From Oscillospiraceae bacterium (GTDB lineage Bacteria; Bacillota; Clostridia; Oscillospirales; CAG-272), in contig SVRZ01000027.1 in NCBI GenBank assembly GCA_015064555.1, forward strand, positions 1 through 35,813: a stretch of DNA of 35,813 bases, read 5' to 3'. Under the pieces are notes generated by a model. That model saw only the letters and a list, made by a program, of their open reading frames with translations, was not told the origin of the DNA and did not search any database. The position numbers and the translations under genes are program-made. Below, one piece after another: positions 7,674 to 16,275 of this stretch (the stretch's first letter is position 1; every line of letters begins with the position of its first letter).

Positions 7674-7921
7674 GCTTGACCTTACCCGGTGGGTATGCGT
7701 CCCGGTATGAAAAGAACCTCCAGGGAGATATTGTAGCAGTCTATAACGATGCCGACACAAAGCTTGTAACCTATTACTACGATGCCTTTGGTTATTGTAT
7801 AAATAATGGTTCAATTATAAATGATTTGTTTGTTTTTGATGGAAAAATGAAATTATATTATTATTCAAGATCGGCTAAGGGTTTAGACTGGGACTTCTAT
7901 GTCAGAATTAGATTTGATTAA
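7664..7921 (+). pseudogene. Remnant of an RHS/YD-repeat protein C-terminus
   Basis: The frame reads SRYEKNLQGDIVAVYNDADT followed by KLVTYYYDAFGY, which matches the conserved end of RHS-repeat core domains (NLQGDI..(I/V)(Y)...G.....Y.YDA(W/F)G). No RHS repeats exist upstream; the frame opens only at 7610 after a stop at 7607-7609, and the preceding gene is an unrelated lipase. The 40 residues after the core end in a degraded version of the expected YYDS.TGLYYL..RYY(D/N)P motif. I read it as a displaced RHS tip left by recombination. Start choice is not meaningful; GTG 7664 is the first possible start. The A/T-rich genes that follow fit immunity genes beside an RHS locus. Confidence 0.65.
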
Positions 7922-7946
7922 TTGTTATAATAGAGAGGGCTAAGTT

Positions 7947-8699
7947 ATGAATAAGTGCTGGTACTGTTATGGCGATGGCTTTAAAGTTAAATTTAGGAAC
8001 CACTATTGCTATAAGTGTGGCGAAAAATTAATTATTGTTAAACATCAAAAAATTGTAGATCGAAAATCAGAAGAAGCAAAATATTATGAATTTGATACAG
8101 TAGGCGATGGAGTAACGTTTGGGCCATGCAAATTTATTCATAAAGTATTTTTCTGTCCTCAGTGTTCTCAAAATATTGAATTTATAACTCAAATCAATCA
8201 AGAAGATATTGAAATAATAATTCAAAAAGTTAGAAACCATTTTAAAAAAAGAAATAGGGAAATATTCATATCAAAGAGTTATAAAACAAAATCAGGAGAA
8301 TTGATAGAAAATGACTTTAGTCTTAGTGATAATGTTATCTTGTGTTTACATATATCTGAAAAAAATAAAGAACTTAAAACAAATGAAATACCAATAAGTA
8401 GAGAAAAATATTGGGAACGACCGTATTATTTTGATATTTCAAAAAAATCGTTAATACGGTTCATTGAATCGCCGGATACGTACTGCGAATGGAAGGTGAA
8501 AACAAAAAATAAAAGGAAAAAGATATACAAATGTCTTGGAATTATCAATTTATGTCTTCCATTCATATTAATCGCCTGTGTGATGGCTTCTACGTTTATT
8601 TTCGGAAAACAATGTAGCATTGAAGGTAATTGGTTTTTCTTGGTTGCTACACTGCCATGGCTTATAGCATTTATGTTTTTTGATATGGGAAGAGATTGA
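7947..8699 (+). CDS. Unknown protein with Cys-pair zinc ribbons and two C-terminal membrane segments
   Basis: I do not recognise this 250-residue protein. The N-terminus has CWYC (residues 4-7) and CYKC (21-24), and CPQC lies near residue 70, so one or two zinc ribbons are likely. The middle is lysine-rich. Two hydrophobic segments near the end (about residues 200-218 and 228-245) should anchor it in the membrane. The gene is markedly A/T-rich compared with its housekeeping neighbours, a sign of horizontal transfer. A GAGAGGG stretch precedes the ATG. Its place directly after an RHS C-terminal remnant suggests an immunity-type or orphan RHS-associated gene, but that is inference from location only. 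Confidence 0.6.
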   Translation: MNKCWYCYGDGFKVKFRNHYCYKCGEKLIIVKHQKIVDRKSEEAKYYEFDTVGDGVTFGPCKFIHKVFFCPQCSQNIEFITQINQEDIEIIIQKVRNHFKKRNREIFISKSYKTKSGELIENDFSLSDNVILCLHISEKNKELKTNEIPISREKYWERPYYFDISKKSLIRFIESPDTYCEWKVKTKNKRKKIYKCLGIINLCLPFILIACVMASTFIFGKQCSIEGNWFFLVATLPWLIAFMFFDMGRD

Positions 8700-8750
8700 A
8701 CATATCTAAAAACAGAGTTATAGTTTTGTATTGGTTCCACAGAGGTGAAT

Positions 8751-9215
8751 ATGGACAAAAAAACATTTAAAAAAGTAACCACTAAAATATACGAGGAATA
8801 TGGTTTTATAAAGCAGGGCAAATATTATTATTTGAATTTAGATGATGTAGTTATATGTTCGGGATTTTCGTCAATGTATGGTGTAACTTATTTAGCTTAT
8901 AACATTAGCATAAAGGCTATTCATTCCGAAGATGAACTGAAATTCAATAATATGTTCGACGGTTATGATTCAACTGAAAATGAAATTTATTTCAATAAAG
9001 ATTCCGAAGGATATCACAAACGGGAAATACGTTTCGATGTGTGGTCAGAAGAATATTATGCTACTCGATTAATGGAATTGTTACATTACTATTTTGATCC
9101 TTATAAACAGGACGCGCTGAATCATATTCGAAAATGCTACAAAGAAATAGGTTTTGTGCACCAAAATGAAAGGATGCTGATTAAGGGAGAGGCGAAGAAA
9201 TATTTAGAAGATTAA
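8751..9215 (+). CDS. Small immunity-like protein, possibly DUF4304-related
   Basis: The ATG at 8751 follows AGAGGTG closely and gives 154 residues; GTG 8745 lies inside the binding site. The N-terminus (KKTFKKVTTKIYEEYGFIKQ then GKYYYL) resembles the start of DUF4304-type proteins, where a helix leads to GF.(K)(K)(G)..(W/Y)Y and a strand. That family occurs among immunity proteins of polymorphic toxin systems. The resemblance is from memory and short. The protein is acidic and aromatic-rich with no signal peptide or membrane segment. The gene is A/T-rich like its upstream neighbour. Together with the RHS remnant it fits a set of orphan immunity genes whose cognate toxins are absent here. Confidence 0.55.
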   Translation: MDKKTFKKVTTKIYEEYGFIKQGKYYYLNLDDVVICSGFSSMYGVTYLAYNISIKAIHSEDELKFNNMFDGYDSTENEIYFNKDSEGYHKREIRFDVWSEEYYATRLMELLHYYFDPYKQDALNHIRKCYKEIGFVHQNERMLIKGEAKKYLED

Positions 9216-9243
9216 TTTATACTTTTTGAGTGAAGACGTCGCA

Positions 9244-9396
9244 ATGCTTTATTTTGACACTTCCGGCAATAAACTTTTAGGGAAAATTTATCATGCCCAT
9301 ATGTTAAAATGTGATTTTGACGGATTATTAGAAGGTCAATCAATAGAATTTGTAAGAAAACAAAAAAACGCATCGATCGGTATGATCCATTTATAA
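9244..9396 (+). pseudogene. Short orphan ORF or gene fragment at the end of the accessory patch
   Basis: From the ATG at 9244 the frame encodes 50 residues beginning MLYFDTSGNKLLGKIYHAHM. It stays open back to about 9205, with a TTG at 9226 as an alternative start. No ribosome binding site is evident. The composition (D-T-S-G-N-K-L-L-G-K) looks like real coding sequence, but the product is too short to classify. The stop codon falls in the loop of the terminator hairpin. It may be the truncated end of a third immunity-type gene. Confidence 0.35.
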
Positions 9397-9427
9397 GAGG
9401 GATCCCGATTGATGCGATTTTTATTTT
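9369..9427. terminator. Strong bidirectional intrinsic terminator
   Basis: CGCATCGATCGG (9369-9380) and CCGATTGATGCG (9405-9416) form a 12-bp stem with one G-U pair. ATTTTTATTTTT follows on the plus strand, and on the minus strand the stem is followed by GTTTTTTTGTTTT. It ends the A/T-rich patch on one side and the peptidase gene on the other. Confidence 0.85.
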
Positions 9428-9473
9428 TATACGGTTTATAAAAGAGATGGACACTTCGTGACTTACGGCAAGG

Positions 9474-9941
9474 TCAGTGCTTGCTACCGGCAAAAAGCGC
9501 GTGCTTTACACGTGATAGGCACACACGCGGAAGGCGGATAAGCCAGCGCAATGGGTAGATAAAATTCCATACCCTCGCATAGATTCTGTAGCCGCGGTCG
9601 GTCACAGAATGATGCTTTCCCTTCCTGTTGAACGAGGTGAGCACCGCAAGTATCTTATCCATCGGTACGTATTCAAGCGTGAAGGTATTATCGCCTCTTA
9701 TTATATAGCGCGAGTTTTCCTCGTCCACCTTTATGATGCGGTGAAGGACGTATTTATCACGGACTCGGTAAAGCACAACGTCAAACCGCTTCGGCGGCTC
9801 GGTGGGACGGGAGAGGATGACCGCATCACGGTGCGTTTTGAAGAGGGGGCGCATACTCACCCCGTTCGTCACCGAGGCGAAGCTTCCCTGCTCCAGGAGC
9901 ACACGCTCTATGCTGCCGACTTCTATTTCCGGAGATATCAT
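9474..9941 (-). CDS. S24/S26-family serine peptidase-like protein
   Basis: The protein has 155 residues. GVSMRPLF places the candidate nucleophile Ser29 in the G.SM.P motif of signal peptidases and LexA-like proteases. FDVVLYR then YVLHRII puts His67 where the general base would lie, as in the Ser-His (SipW/ER-type) signal peptidases instead of the Ser-Lys type. RGDN at residues 82-85 matches the box that follows. There is no obvious N-terminal membrane anchor; a weak aromatic stretch lies near residues 125-140. It starts 5 bases after the PqqD-like gene's stop, so the two are one operon. Such PqqD/S26 pairs are usually linked with peptide modification or export loci. Confidence 0.75.
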   Translation of the reverse strand: MISPEIEVGSIERVLLEQGSFASVTNGVSMRPLFKTHRDAVILSRPTEPPKRFDVVLYRVRDKYVLHRIIKVDEENSRYIIRGDNTFTLEYVPMDKILAVLTSFNRKGKHHSVTDRGYRIYARVWNFIYPLRWLIRLPRVCLSRVKHALFAGSKH

Positions 9942-9946
9942 AAAGG

Positions 9947-10216
9947 TCAGTCCTCTAATATCTTATTAGCCCTGAGGTTTGCGACGAATGCCGAAACGTC
10001 GGCTCTCGCTATGCTCTCGGATATATCATATTCACCGAGCATAGCGGCTACAAGCTCATCCTCGGTCTTATCACCCGAAGAAAGAGCGCGCCAGAGAAAT
10101 GCACCCGTTTCGTTCATTTTAATAAAGCCCGAGAATTCACGCGCAAGCTTGCCCGTGGCACAGGCGAGAAAGCTATCGCCTACCTCCTCAAGCACAAAGC
10201 CTTTCCTTATCTTCAT
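9947..10216 (-). CDS. PqqD-like protein (RiPP recognition element type)
   Basis: The ATG at 10216 follows GGAGG by 5 bases and gives 89 residues; a longer frame exists but has no binding site. The fold pattern of PqqD proteins is visible: a strand-rich start (GFVLEEVGDSFLACA), then the characteristic FIKMNETGAFLWRAL at about residues 31-45, then helices (TEDELVAAMLGEYD, ADVSAFVANLRANKILE). PqqD domains bind leader peptides of ribosomally made, modified peptides and present them to radical SAM or other enzymes. No precursor peptide, SPASM radical SAM enzyme or transporter is seen within several kilobases, so the client is unknown. A consensus promoter lies just upstream. Confidence 0.82.
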   Translation of the reverse strand: MKIRKGFVLEEVGDSFLACATGKLAREFSGFIKMNETGAFLWRALSSGDKTEDELVAAMLGEYDISESIARADVSAFVANLRANKILED

Positions 10217-10267
10217 ATCTGCCTCCATTATCGGTCGGTGCCGCATAATACATAATTTTACCTATCT

Positions 10268-10296
10268 ATTATAACAAACAGAATCGAGGATGTCAA
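10268..10296 (-). promoter_or_regulatory. Consensus sigma-A promoter for the PqqD-like/S26 operon
   Basis: TTGACA (10291-10296) and TATAAT (10268-10273) on the minus strand have a 17-base spacer, a perfect consensus pair. Confidence 0.85.
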
Positions 10297-10358
10297 GCGG
10301 TTTGTGCCCTAATATTGCCCGATGGCGCCGATACGGCAGTTTTTTTGTAGCTATGACC

Positions 10359-11639
10359 TTAGAATATATCCGCTCCCGAAAAGGTCGGGGCAAAAAGCTC
10401 AGACTCTATAGCAGTAAGACGGTTATACTTCTCGGTCCTTTCGCTTCGGCAGGGCGCGCCTGCCTTTATAAGTTGACAGCCCATGGCAACCGCAAAATCA
10501 GATATAAAGCTGTCTGCAGTTTCACCGCTGCGGTGTGACATCACGGTTTTATATCCGCATCCTGTGGCATAGAGAACAGCATCCATCGCTTCGCTCACCG
10601 TGCCTATCTGATTCGGCTTTATCAGAACGGTATTAGCGATTCCCGCCGACACGCCGTATGCAACGCGCTCCCTGTTGGTTACAAAGAGATCGTCACCAAC
10701 AAGGAGAAGCTTTTTTCGCTCGGTTATACGGTTTAAAAGCTTCCAGCCCTCGATATCGTCCTCTGCCATACCGTCCTCTACAGAGATTATCGGATATGCA
10801 TCGACAAGGCGACCGATATACGCCGCCTGCTCTTCGGCGGTCATTACTATACCGCGCTTTGGCATACGGTATATACCCTCCTTCTCCGAATACCATTCGG
10901 AGGCGGCAACGTCAAGAGCCAAGGATATATCCTCTCCGCATCTGTAGCCTGCCGACTCTATCGCCTCGCAGATGAGCGAAAGCGCTTCATCCTCATCCTT
11001 AAGCATCGGAGCAAAGCCGCCCTCATCGCCAACCGCTGTGGAAAGTCCGCGCGTTTTTAACGATGCCTTCAGTGCTCTGTAGACCTCCGCACCCATCCTA
11101 ACAGCCTCCTGTGCGCTTTCGGCACCGTGAGGCACTATCATAAATTCCTGTATGTCTATATTGTTGTCCGCGTGCGCGCCACCGTTCAGTATATTCATCA
11201 TAGGGACAGGGATATTATTCGCCCTCTCGCCGCCGAGGTATCTGTATAAGGGGAGCTTCATATGTGCCGCGGCGGCACGGCAGACGGCAAGCGAAACAGA
11301 AAGAATTGAATTTGCTCCGAGATTCGACTTATTCCGTGTACCGTCAAGTGCTATCATAATAGAGTCGACTCTCTGACGGTCGAGCGCGCTGACGCCTATA
11401 AGAGCAGGCGCGATTCTCGTATTTACCGACGTGAGAGCAGAAAGCACTCCCATACCGCCGAATCGCTTGCCGCCATCTCTCAGCTCTCTCGCCTCGTGCG
11501 AGCCTGTGGATGCGCCCGACGGCACGGCACAAACACCCACAGCACCCGAATTGAGTATGACGGTTGCCTCTACTGTCGGCATTCCTCGGGAATCGAGGAT
11601 CTCCCTTGCCGTTATGCTTTTTATTTCGGAATTTTTCAT
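10359..11639 (-). CDS. eno: Enolase (phosphopyruvate hydratase)
   Basis: Enolase interconverts 2-phosphoglycerate and phosphoenolpyruvate in glycolysis. The 426-residue length is normal. All active-site segments are present: SGAST loop, [16 protein letters not shown], metal ligands in ALDVA, SVEDGM and VGDDLF, the catalytic lysine in LIKPNQIGT, and SHRSGET plus [12 protein letters not shown] at the end. One small oddity is SGETAD where most enolases have SGETED. The gene stands alone instead of beside gap/pgk/tpi/gpm. A GGA-containing site precedes the ATG; no strong promoter or clear terminator was identified by eye. Confidence 0.97.
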   Translation of the reverse strand: MKNSEIKSITAREILDSRGMPTVEATVILNSGAVGVCAVPSGASTGSHEARELRDGGKRFGGMGVLSALTSVNTRIAPALIGVSALDRQRVDSIMIALDGTRNKSNLGANSILSVSLAVCRAAAAHMKLPLYRYLGGERANNIPVPMMNILNGGAHADNNIDIQEFMIVPHGAESAQEAVRMGAEVYRALKASLKTRGLSTAVGDEGGFAPMLKDEDEALSLICEAIESAGYRCGEDISLALDVAASEWYSEKEGIYRMPKRGIVMTAEEQAAYIGRLVDAYPIISVEDGMAEDDIEGWKLLNRITERKKLLLVGDDLFVTNRERVAYGVSAGIANTVLIKPNQIGTVSEAMDAVLYATGCGYKTVMSHRSGETADSFISDFAVAMGCQLIKAGAPCRSERTEKYNRLTAIESELFAPTFSGADIF

Positions 11640-11706
11640 TTTTTATCATCCTTTCACAATTTATGTTAAGGTTAATATTACCTGTTGGTGAGCAAAAAAT
11701 TCGGTG

Positions 11707-11735
11707 TTGCGTAAAATAACAGTATCTGATATAAA
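11707..11735 (+). promoter_or_regulatory. Sigma-A type promoter for the LysM protein gene
   Basis: TTGCGT (11707-11712) and TATAAA (11730-11735) are 17 bases apart; the AAAAAAGGAG binding site overlaps the -10 end and leads to the ATG at 11748. The very short leader (a few bases) is unusual and lowers confidence. Confidence 0.5.
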
Positions 11736-11747
11736 AAAGGAGATATT

Positions 11748-12914
11748 ATGCTAATACATACCGTTTCAGAAGGAGAAGGAATCTTCAGTATCGCGGCGAA
11801 GTACGCCGTCCCCGTAACAAAGCTGATAGAGGATAACGACATTACCGACGGACACACCGTTACAGGCGAGGAGCTTCTTGTTCTCCGCCCTACAAAAACG
11901 AAAACAATTCAGGGAGGCGACACGGTTGATGGGATATGCCGCAGATACGGCATCCGCAAAAGTGCGCTTCTTGCAAGTAATCCCGCCCTGCGCGGAAATG
12001 AAAGACTGCGCACGGGGCGCGTGCTTACCATCAAACAGGATAGTCCGGTGCTCGGTGCCGCTACCGCTATGGGCACGGCTGAGTGGCACACACCCGTGTC
12101 ATTTCTTACACGCATCCTGCCATACGTTACCTATCTGCGTATAAATGCGGCTCAAATTTCAGAGGACAAAGCAATAAAACTTGAGTATAATCCCGAGAGG
12201 ACGGTTTCCCTCTGCCACAGCGAGGGAAAGCTTCCGCTATTAGGAATTTCGGATAAAAGCGGCGGTGCATTTCTTGACACGGGTGAAGGCTTTGACCAAA
12301 TTATCAATGCTATGACCGATGCCGCGCGCTCGCTTGGGTGTAAGGGTATCTGTCTATCGGCAAAAGAAGCGGCAGAGATATATCCCGACCGATTCTGCGA
12401 ATTTATTATGCAGATGCGGAAAAAGTTTATAGGCTGCGACCTCATACTCTTTACCGACATATTCGAAGGCACGCCGAATGAAGCATCCGAGCTCTCGGAC
12501 GGGGGCGTGCTTATCCTTCCATTCGTCGGCAAGAGCGAGCTATACCGCAGACTATCCGATTTCTCGGCAAATGCCGAGAGCTCCAAGGTGCTTGTAAGCC
12601 TCATCACTGAGGCGAATATGGGCGAGGCGCGCATTTCTCTTACCGAGGCGAAGGAGCTCTGCCGAAAAAGCGGAGGAAGGATATCGCGCGATGAGGATAG
12701 CCTCATATCATATTTTGATTACACGAAATACCGCGGCGGTGTCGGTGAGAGGATGCGCATCACCCTTCCCTCTCCCACATATACAAAAGCCAAGCTGGAA
12801 ATGATATCCGAGCTTGGATTTATGGGAATAAGCATCGGCAAGGACATCGTCCCCGCATATGCTCTTTCTATGTTCAACGCGCTGTTTTCCCGCGCTGATT
12901 ATACTCTGCCCTGA
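11748..12914 (+). CDS. Double-LysM protein with GH18-like barrel, catalytic motif not recognisable
   Basis: The 388-residue protein starts with two LysM domains (about residues 1-48 and 52-97; HTVSEGEGIFSIAAKY and KTIQGGDTVDGICRRYGI). The remainder (about 98-388) resembles the glycoside hydrolase 18 barrel of spore-cortex and germination enzymes such as YaaH/SleL. In those enzymes a strand carries DxxDxE; the matching place here appears to be CKGICLSAKEAAE, with no such motif. The barrel may therefore be a non-catalytic peptidoglycan-binding domain. No signal peptide is present, as in YaaH-type spore-coat proteins that are assembled from the mother cell. It converges on the radical SAM gene with only 4 bases between stops. 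Confidence 0.7.
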   Translation: MLIHTVSEGEGIFSIAAKYAVPVTKLIEDNDITDGHTVTGEELLVLRPTKTKTIQGGDTVDGICRRYGIRKSALLASNPALRGNERLRTGRVLTIKQDSPVLGAATAMGTAEWHTPVSFLTRILPYVTYLRINAAQISEDKAIKLEYNPERTVSLCHSEGKLPLLGISDKSGGAFLDTGEGFDQIINAMTDAARSLGCKGICLSAKEAAEIYPDRFCEFIMQMRKKFIGCDLILFTDIFEGTPNEASELSDGGVLILPFVGKSELYRRLSDFSANAESSKVLVSLITEANMGEARISLTEAKELCRKSGGRISRDEDSLISYFDYTKYRGGVGERMRITLPSPTYTKAKLEMISELGFMGISIGKDIVPAYALSMFNALFSRADYTLP

Positions 12915-12918
12915 GCGG

Positions 12919-13554
12919 TCAGGATATATATTCACGTACACGGAGACGGACTCCGCATTCATCTGCAAGTCTTTTGCAGTCTTCTATATCCTCATCCGAT
13001 ATAAATCCGCTTACCACAGAAAATGCAACGCACCCCACCTGATCCTTAACGTTTTTTGCAAAACTCTTTATCGCATCCAGCGCCGACTTGCCGTATACCG
13101 AATGGCATATAGCATCGTATCCCTCGGCGGTGGGTGCGTTAAGGCTGATGGAAACGGTATCGAATGCATCCTTATAAAGGTGGGCGGTATCGCATCCGAA
13201 TATGAGATCGGACTGACCGTTTGTATTGATGCGGATGGGGATATCGGGATATGCCGCTTTCAAAGAAAGCGCTACCTCACGTATCTCGGGAAGCCTTATC
13301 GAGGGCTCGCCGTAGCCGCAGAAGACTATCTCGGTATACCCCTCGGGAATGGCGGCAAGGACTGCCGCCTTTATCTCATCGACCGATGGCTCTCTTTCAA
13401 GCCAGAGGCTGTCCGAGCCGTATGCACCCTCGCCGTTATTGCGTATGCAGAAATCGCAACGGTTTGTGCATCTGTTTGTTACGTTCACGTAAAGGCCTGT
13501 GCCTACGCGGTAAACCACCGTCATGGCGCGGCTTTTTTTATTTCCACTATTCAT
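12919..13554 (-). CDS. TatD-linked radical SAM protein
   Basis: The 211-residue protein carries the radical SAM cluster motif C29-x3-C33-x2-C36 (CTNRCDFC) preceded by GLYVNVTNRC. The FCGYGEPSIRL segment is the usual SAM-contacting GGE-like motif and RINTNGQ follows. This combination and the position directly after tatD match the TatD-associated radical SAM family (TIGR04038). The reaction is unknown for the family. The start codon overlaps the tatD stop (ATGA), so translation is coupled. There is no SPASM or extra Cys-rich C-terminal domain, so it is a minimal radical SAM enzyme. Confidence 0.88.
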   Translation of the reverse strand: MNSGNKKSRAMTVVYRVGTGLYVNVTNRCTNRCDFCIRNNGEGAYGSDSLWLEREPSVDEIKAAVLAAIPEGYTEIVFCGYGEPSIRLPEIREVALSLKAAYPDIPIRINTNGQSDLIFGCDTAHLYKDAFDTVSISLNAPTAEGYDAICHSVYGKSALDAIKSFAKNVKDQVGCVAFSVVSGFISDEDIEDCKRLADECGVRLRVREYIS

Positions 13555-14336
13555 ATACCGAAGAATCTCCTTGCGTTTTTATCGGTAAGATCGGCGCATT
13601 CCTCCTCGCTGATGCCTCTTATTGCGGCGATCTCGCGGCAGGTGTATTCAAGGTTGCCGGAATGATTGAGAGTGCCTCTCAGAGGATGCGGTGCAAGATA
13701 TGGGCAATCGGTTTCTATCAGGAGTCTGTCTGTGGGGACTGCCGCCGCTACCTCCTTAGGCTTCCTTGCATTCTTGAAGGTAACTGTACCCGAAAGCGAT
13801 ATCATATATCCGAGCTTTACAAGCTCTGCCGCCATCTCGCAGGAGCCTGAGAAGCTATGGAATACTCCCCTCACCCCGGGATATTCTCTCACCACGGTCA
13901 TAACGTCCTCATGGGCATCTCTGTCATGTATCACGACGGGGAGTCCAAGACGCTCTGCCATAGCCATCTGGCGGCGGAATATCTCCATCTGGCGCGCCCT
14001 GTCGGTATCCGGATAGTGGTAATCAAGACCTATTTCACCGAGAGCAACACATTTATTGCTCTTGTCGGCTATCATTTCCTCTATCTCGGAAAGCGCCGCA
14101 TCTATATCGTCAACAAGTCTTGAATCCGAGGGGTGTAAGCCGAGTGCGGTATACATATTTTCGTATCGGCGCGCCTGCTCTGCCGCCGCGCGGCAGGTCT
14201 CGGGAGCTGTGCCGACGTTTATTATACAGGAAACGCTTTTCCCGAGGCACAGAGAGAGGAGCGCATCCGCGCCCCCCTCATATTCCTCGGCAAATCTATC
14301 GTCATAATAGTGCGCGTGGGAATCAAAATACATCAT
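13551..14336 (-). CDS. tatD: TatD-family metal-dependent hydrolase (deoxyribonuclease)
   Basis: The ATG at 14336 lies one base past the metG stop and gives 261 residues, typical for TatD; an adjacent ATG at 14333 is equally possible. Metal-binding signatures of the amidohydrolase-type barrel are complete: DSHAHYYD at the start, ALGEIGLDYH in the middle, VIHDRDAH, VFHSFSG and ETDCPYLAPHPLRG near the end. TatD proteins act as 3'-5' exonucleases or endonucleases on DNA and RNA. It is the second gene of metG - tatD - radical SAM, an arrangement common in Firmicutes, and is read by coupled translation. Confidence 0.93.
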   Translation of the reverse strand: MMYFDSHAHYYDDRFAEEYEGGADALLSLCLGKSVSCIINVGTAPETCRAAAEQARRYENMYTALGLHPSDSRLVDDIDAALSEIEEMIADKSNKCVALGEIGLDYHYPDTDRARQMEIFRRQMAMAERLGLPVVIHDRDAHEDVMTVVREYPGVRGVFHSFSGSCEMAAELVKLGYMISLSGTVTFKNARKPKEVAAAVPTDRLLIETDCPYLAPHPLRGTLNHSGNLEYTCREIAAIRGISEEECADLTDKNARRFFGI

Positions 14337-14337
14337 A

Positions 14338-16275
14338 TCAGTGTATCCTGTCTCCGTTCTTCGCGGTGGGATCAAGGAATACTACCTTGATCTCCTCCTC
14401 GCCGGATGCAAGGAGCATACCGTAGGACTCAACGCCGCAAAGCTTCGCGGGCTTGAGGTTCGATACAAGAACTACCTTCTTGCCTATGAGCTCATCGGGT
14501 GTATAGAACTTTGCTATACCCGAAACGACCTGTCGCTTCTCAAATCCGAGGTCTACCTGAAGCTTCAGAAGCTTCTTTGCCTTCGGAACGGGCTCGCAGG
14601 CTATAATCTCGGCAACGCGAAGCTCGACCTTGCCGAAGTCCTCGATGCCTATCTCGGGCTCACGCTCGGGAGCCTCCATTGCCTTCTCTGCCGCCTCTTC
14701 AGCCGCGCGCTTTGCCTCGATTTCCTCAAAGAGCTTCTTCTCATCCACGCGGGCGAACAGGGTTGACGCCTCACCGAGAGGCTTGCCTGCTTCAAGCGCA
14801 CCAAAGGAAGAAACTGTTGAATACTCCTTCTTATCGGTGCCAAGCTGAGCAAAGATGCGCTCTGCGGTAGAGGGGATATAGGGAGTAAGAACTACTGCGG
14901 CAATTCTGACCGTTTCAAGAAGATTGTAGATAACGGTTGCAAGCCTCGGCTTGTCCTCCTCGTTCTTCGCGAGGATCCAGGGAGTTGTTTCGTCTATATA
15001 CTTGTTAGCGCGGCGGAGAGCCGAGAAGAGCTCGGAGAGCGAATCGGCAACGTGATAGGATGCCATAAGCTCACGCGCGGCATTCACGCCCTCGAGCACG
15101 GTGCTCTTAAGCTCGCGGTCAAGCTCGGTCTCCTCTGCCGGAGTGGGAACTATGCCGCCGAAATACTTCTTGGTCATAGCGTGAGTACGGCTGACGAGGT
15201 TTCCGAGATTGTTTGCAAGATCGTTGTTATATCTGGTTATAACGTTTTCGTAGGTTATCGTTCCGTCTGCATTATAGGGCATCTCGGAGAGCGCATAGTA
15301 GCGGACACCGTCCACCGAGAAATGCTCGGCAAGCTCGTCTGCATATATTACGTTGCCCTTGGACTTCGACATCTTATCATTGCCCGAATTGAACCAGGGG
15401 TGGCCGAATACCTTCTTTGGAAGAGGAAGATCGAGTGCCATAAGGAAGATGGGCCAATAGATGGTATGGAATCTGAGGATATCCTTACCTATTATATGAA
15501 CGTCTGCAGGCCAGTATTTCTTAAAATGCTCGCTCTGCTCCTCGAAGCTCTTATCGGGATCGTAGCCGAGCGCGGTTATATAGTTGGTAAGCGCATCGAG
15601 CCATACGTAAACAACGTGCTTGGGATCGAAATCAACAGGGATACCCCACTTGAAGGAGGTTCTCGAAACGCAGAGATCCTGAAGGCCTGCTTTAAGGAAG
15701 TTATTGACCATTTCCTTCTTGCGGCTCTCGGGCTCAATGAAGCCGGGGTTATCCTCGATATGCTTCATCAGCCTGTCTGCATACTTGGACATCTTGAAGA
15801 AGTATGCCTCCTCCTGCGCCTTTGCGACAGGTCTGCCGCAATCGGGGCACTTGCCGCCCTCTGCCTGAGTATTGGTGAAGAAGGACTCGCAGGGAGTGCA
15901 GTACCAGCCCTCGTAGCGGTCAAGATATATATCGCCCTTGTCAAAGAATTTCTTGAATATCTTCGCAACTGCACGCTCGTGATTTTCATCGGTTGTCCTT
16001 ATGAAATAATCATAGCTGGTATCCATAAGATCCCATATGCCCTTGATAGTGGAGGCAACTCCGTCTACGTACGCCTTAGGAGTCACACCTGCGCTCTTTG
16101 CATATTCCTCGATCTTCTGACCGTGCTCATCGGTACCTGTGCAGAGGTAAACGTCCTTGCCCATCTGGCGCTGGAAGCGCGCAAAGGCATCTGCCATTAT
16201 GATCTCGTAGGTGTTTCCGAAATGGGGCTTACGCGATGCGTAGGCAATCGCTGTTGTCAAATAAAATTTTTCCAT
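14338..16275 (-). CDS. metG: Methionine-tRNA ligase
   Basis: The ATG at 16275 is preceded by GGAGAAA and yields 645 residues. A longer frame to 16338 lacks a binding site. The class I signature is a HIGH variant (PHFGNTYE, residues 17-24) and the second is KMSKSKGN. A zinc knuckle CTPC...CPDC lies in the connective domain. The last 105 or so residues (from about IEDFGKVELRVAEI) form the Trbp111-like OB-fold that binds tRNA and mediates dimerisation. The region between this domain and the catalytic core is rich in Ala/Glu (EEIEAKRAAEEAAEKAM). The leader is about 70 bases, too short for a T-box riboswitch. Confidence 0.97.
   Translation of the reverse strand: MEKFYLTTAIAYASRKPHFGNTYEIIMADAFARFQRQMGKDVYLCTGTDEHGQKIEEYAKSAGVTPKAYVDGVASTIKGIWDLMDTSYDYFIRTTDENHERAVAKIFKKFFDKGDIYLDRYEGWYCTPCESFFTNTQAEGGKCPDCGRPVAKAQEEAYFFKMSKYADRLMKHIEDNPGFIEPESRKKEMVNNFLKAGLQDLCVSRTSFKWGIPVDFDPKHVVYVWLDALTNYITALGYDPDKSFEEQSEHFKKYWPADVHIIGKDILRFHTIYWPIFLMALDLPLPKKVFGHPWFNSGNDKMSKSKGNVIYADELAEHFSVDGVRYYALSEMPYNADGTITYENVITRYNNDLANNLGNLVSRTHAMTKKYFGGIVPTPAEETELDRELKSTVLEGVNAARELMASYHVADSLSELFSALRRANKYIDETTPWILAKNEEDKPRLATVIYNLLETVRIAAVVLTPYIPSTAERIFAQLGTDKKEYSTVSSFGALEAGKPLGEASTLFARVDEKKLFEEIEAKRAAEEAAEKAMEAPEREPEIGIEDFGKVELRVAEIIACEPVPKAKKLLKLQVDLGFEKRQVVSGIAKFYTPDELIGKKVVLVSNLKPAKLCGVESYGMLLASGEEEIKVVFLDPTAKNGDRIH

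Noticed and set aside
10325-10350. GCCG-ATA-CGGC followed by T7 on the plus strand, terminator-like
   Set aside because: No plus-strand gene precedes it, and on the minus strand, where enolase is read, it has no U-tract.
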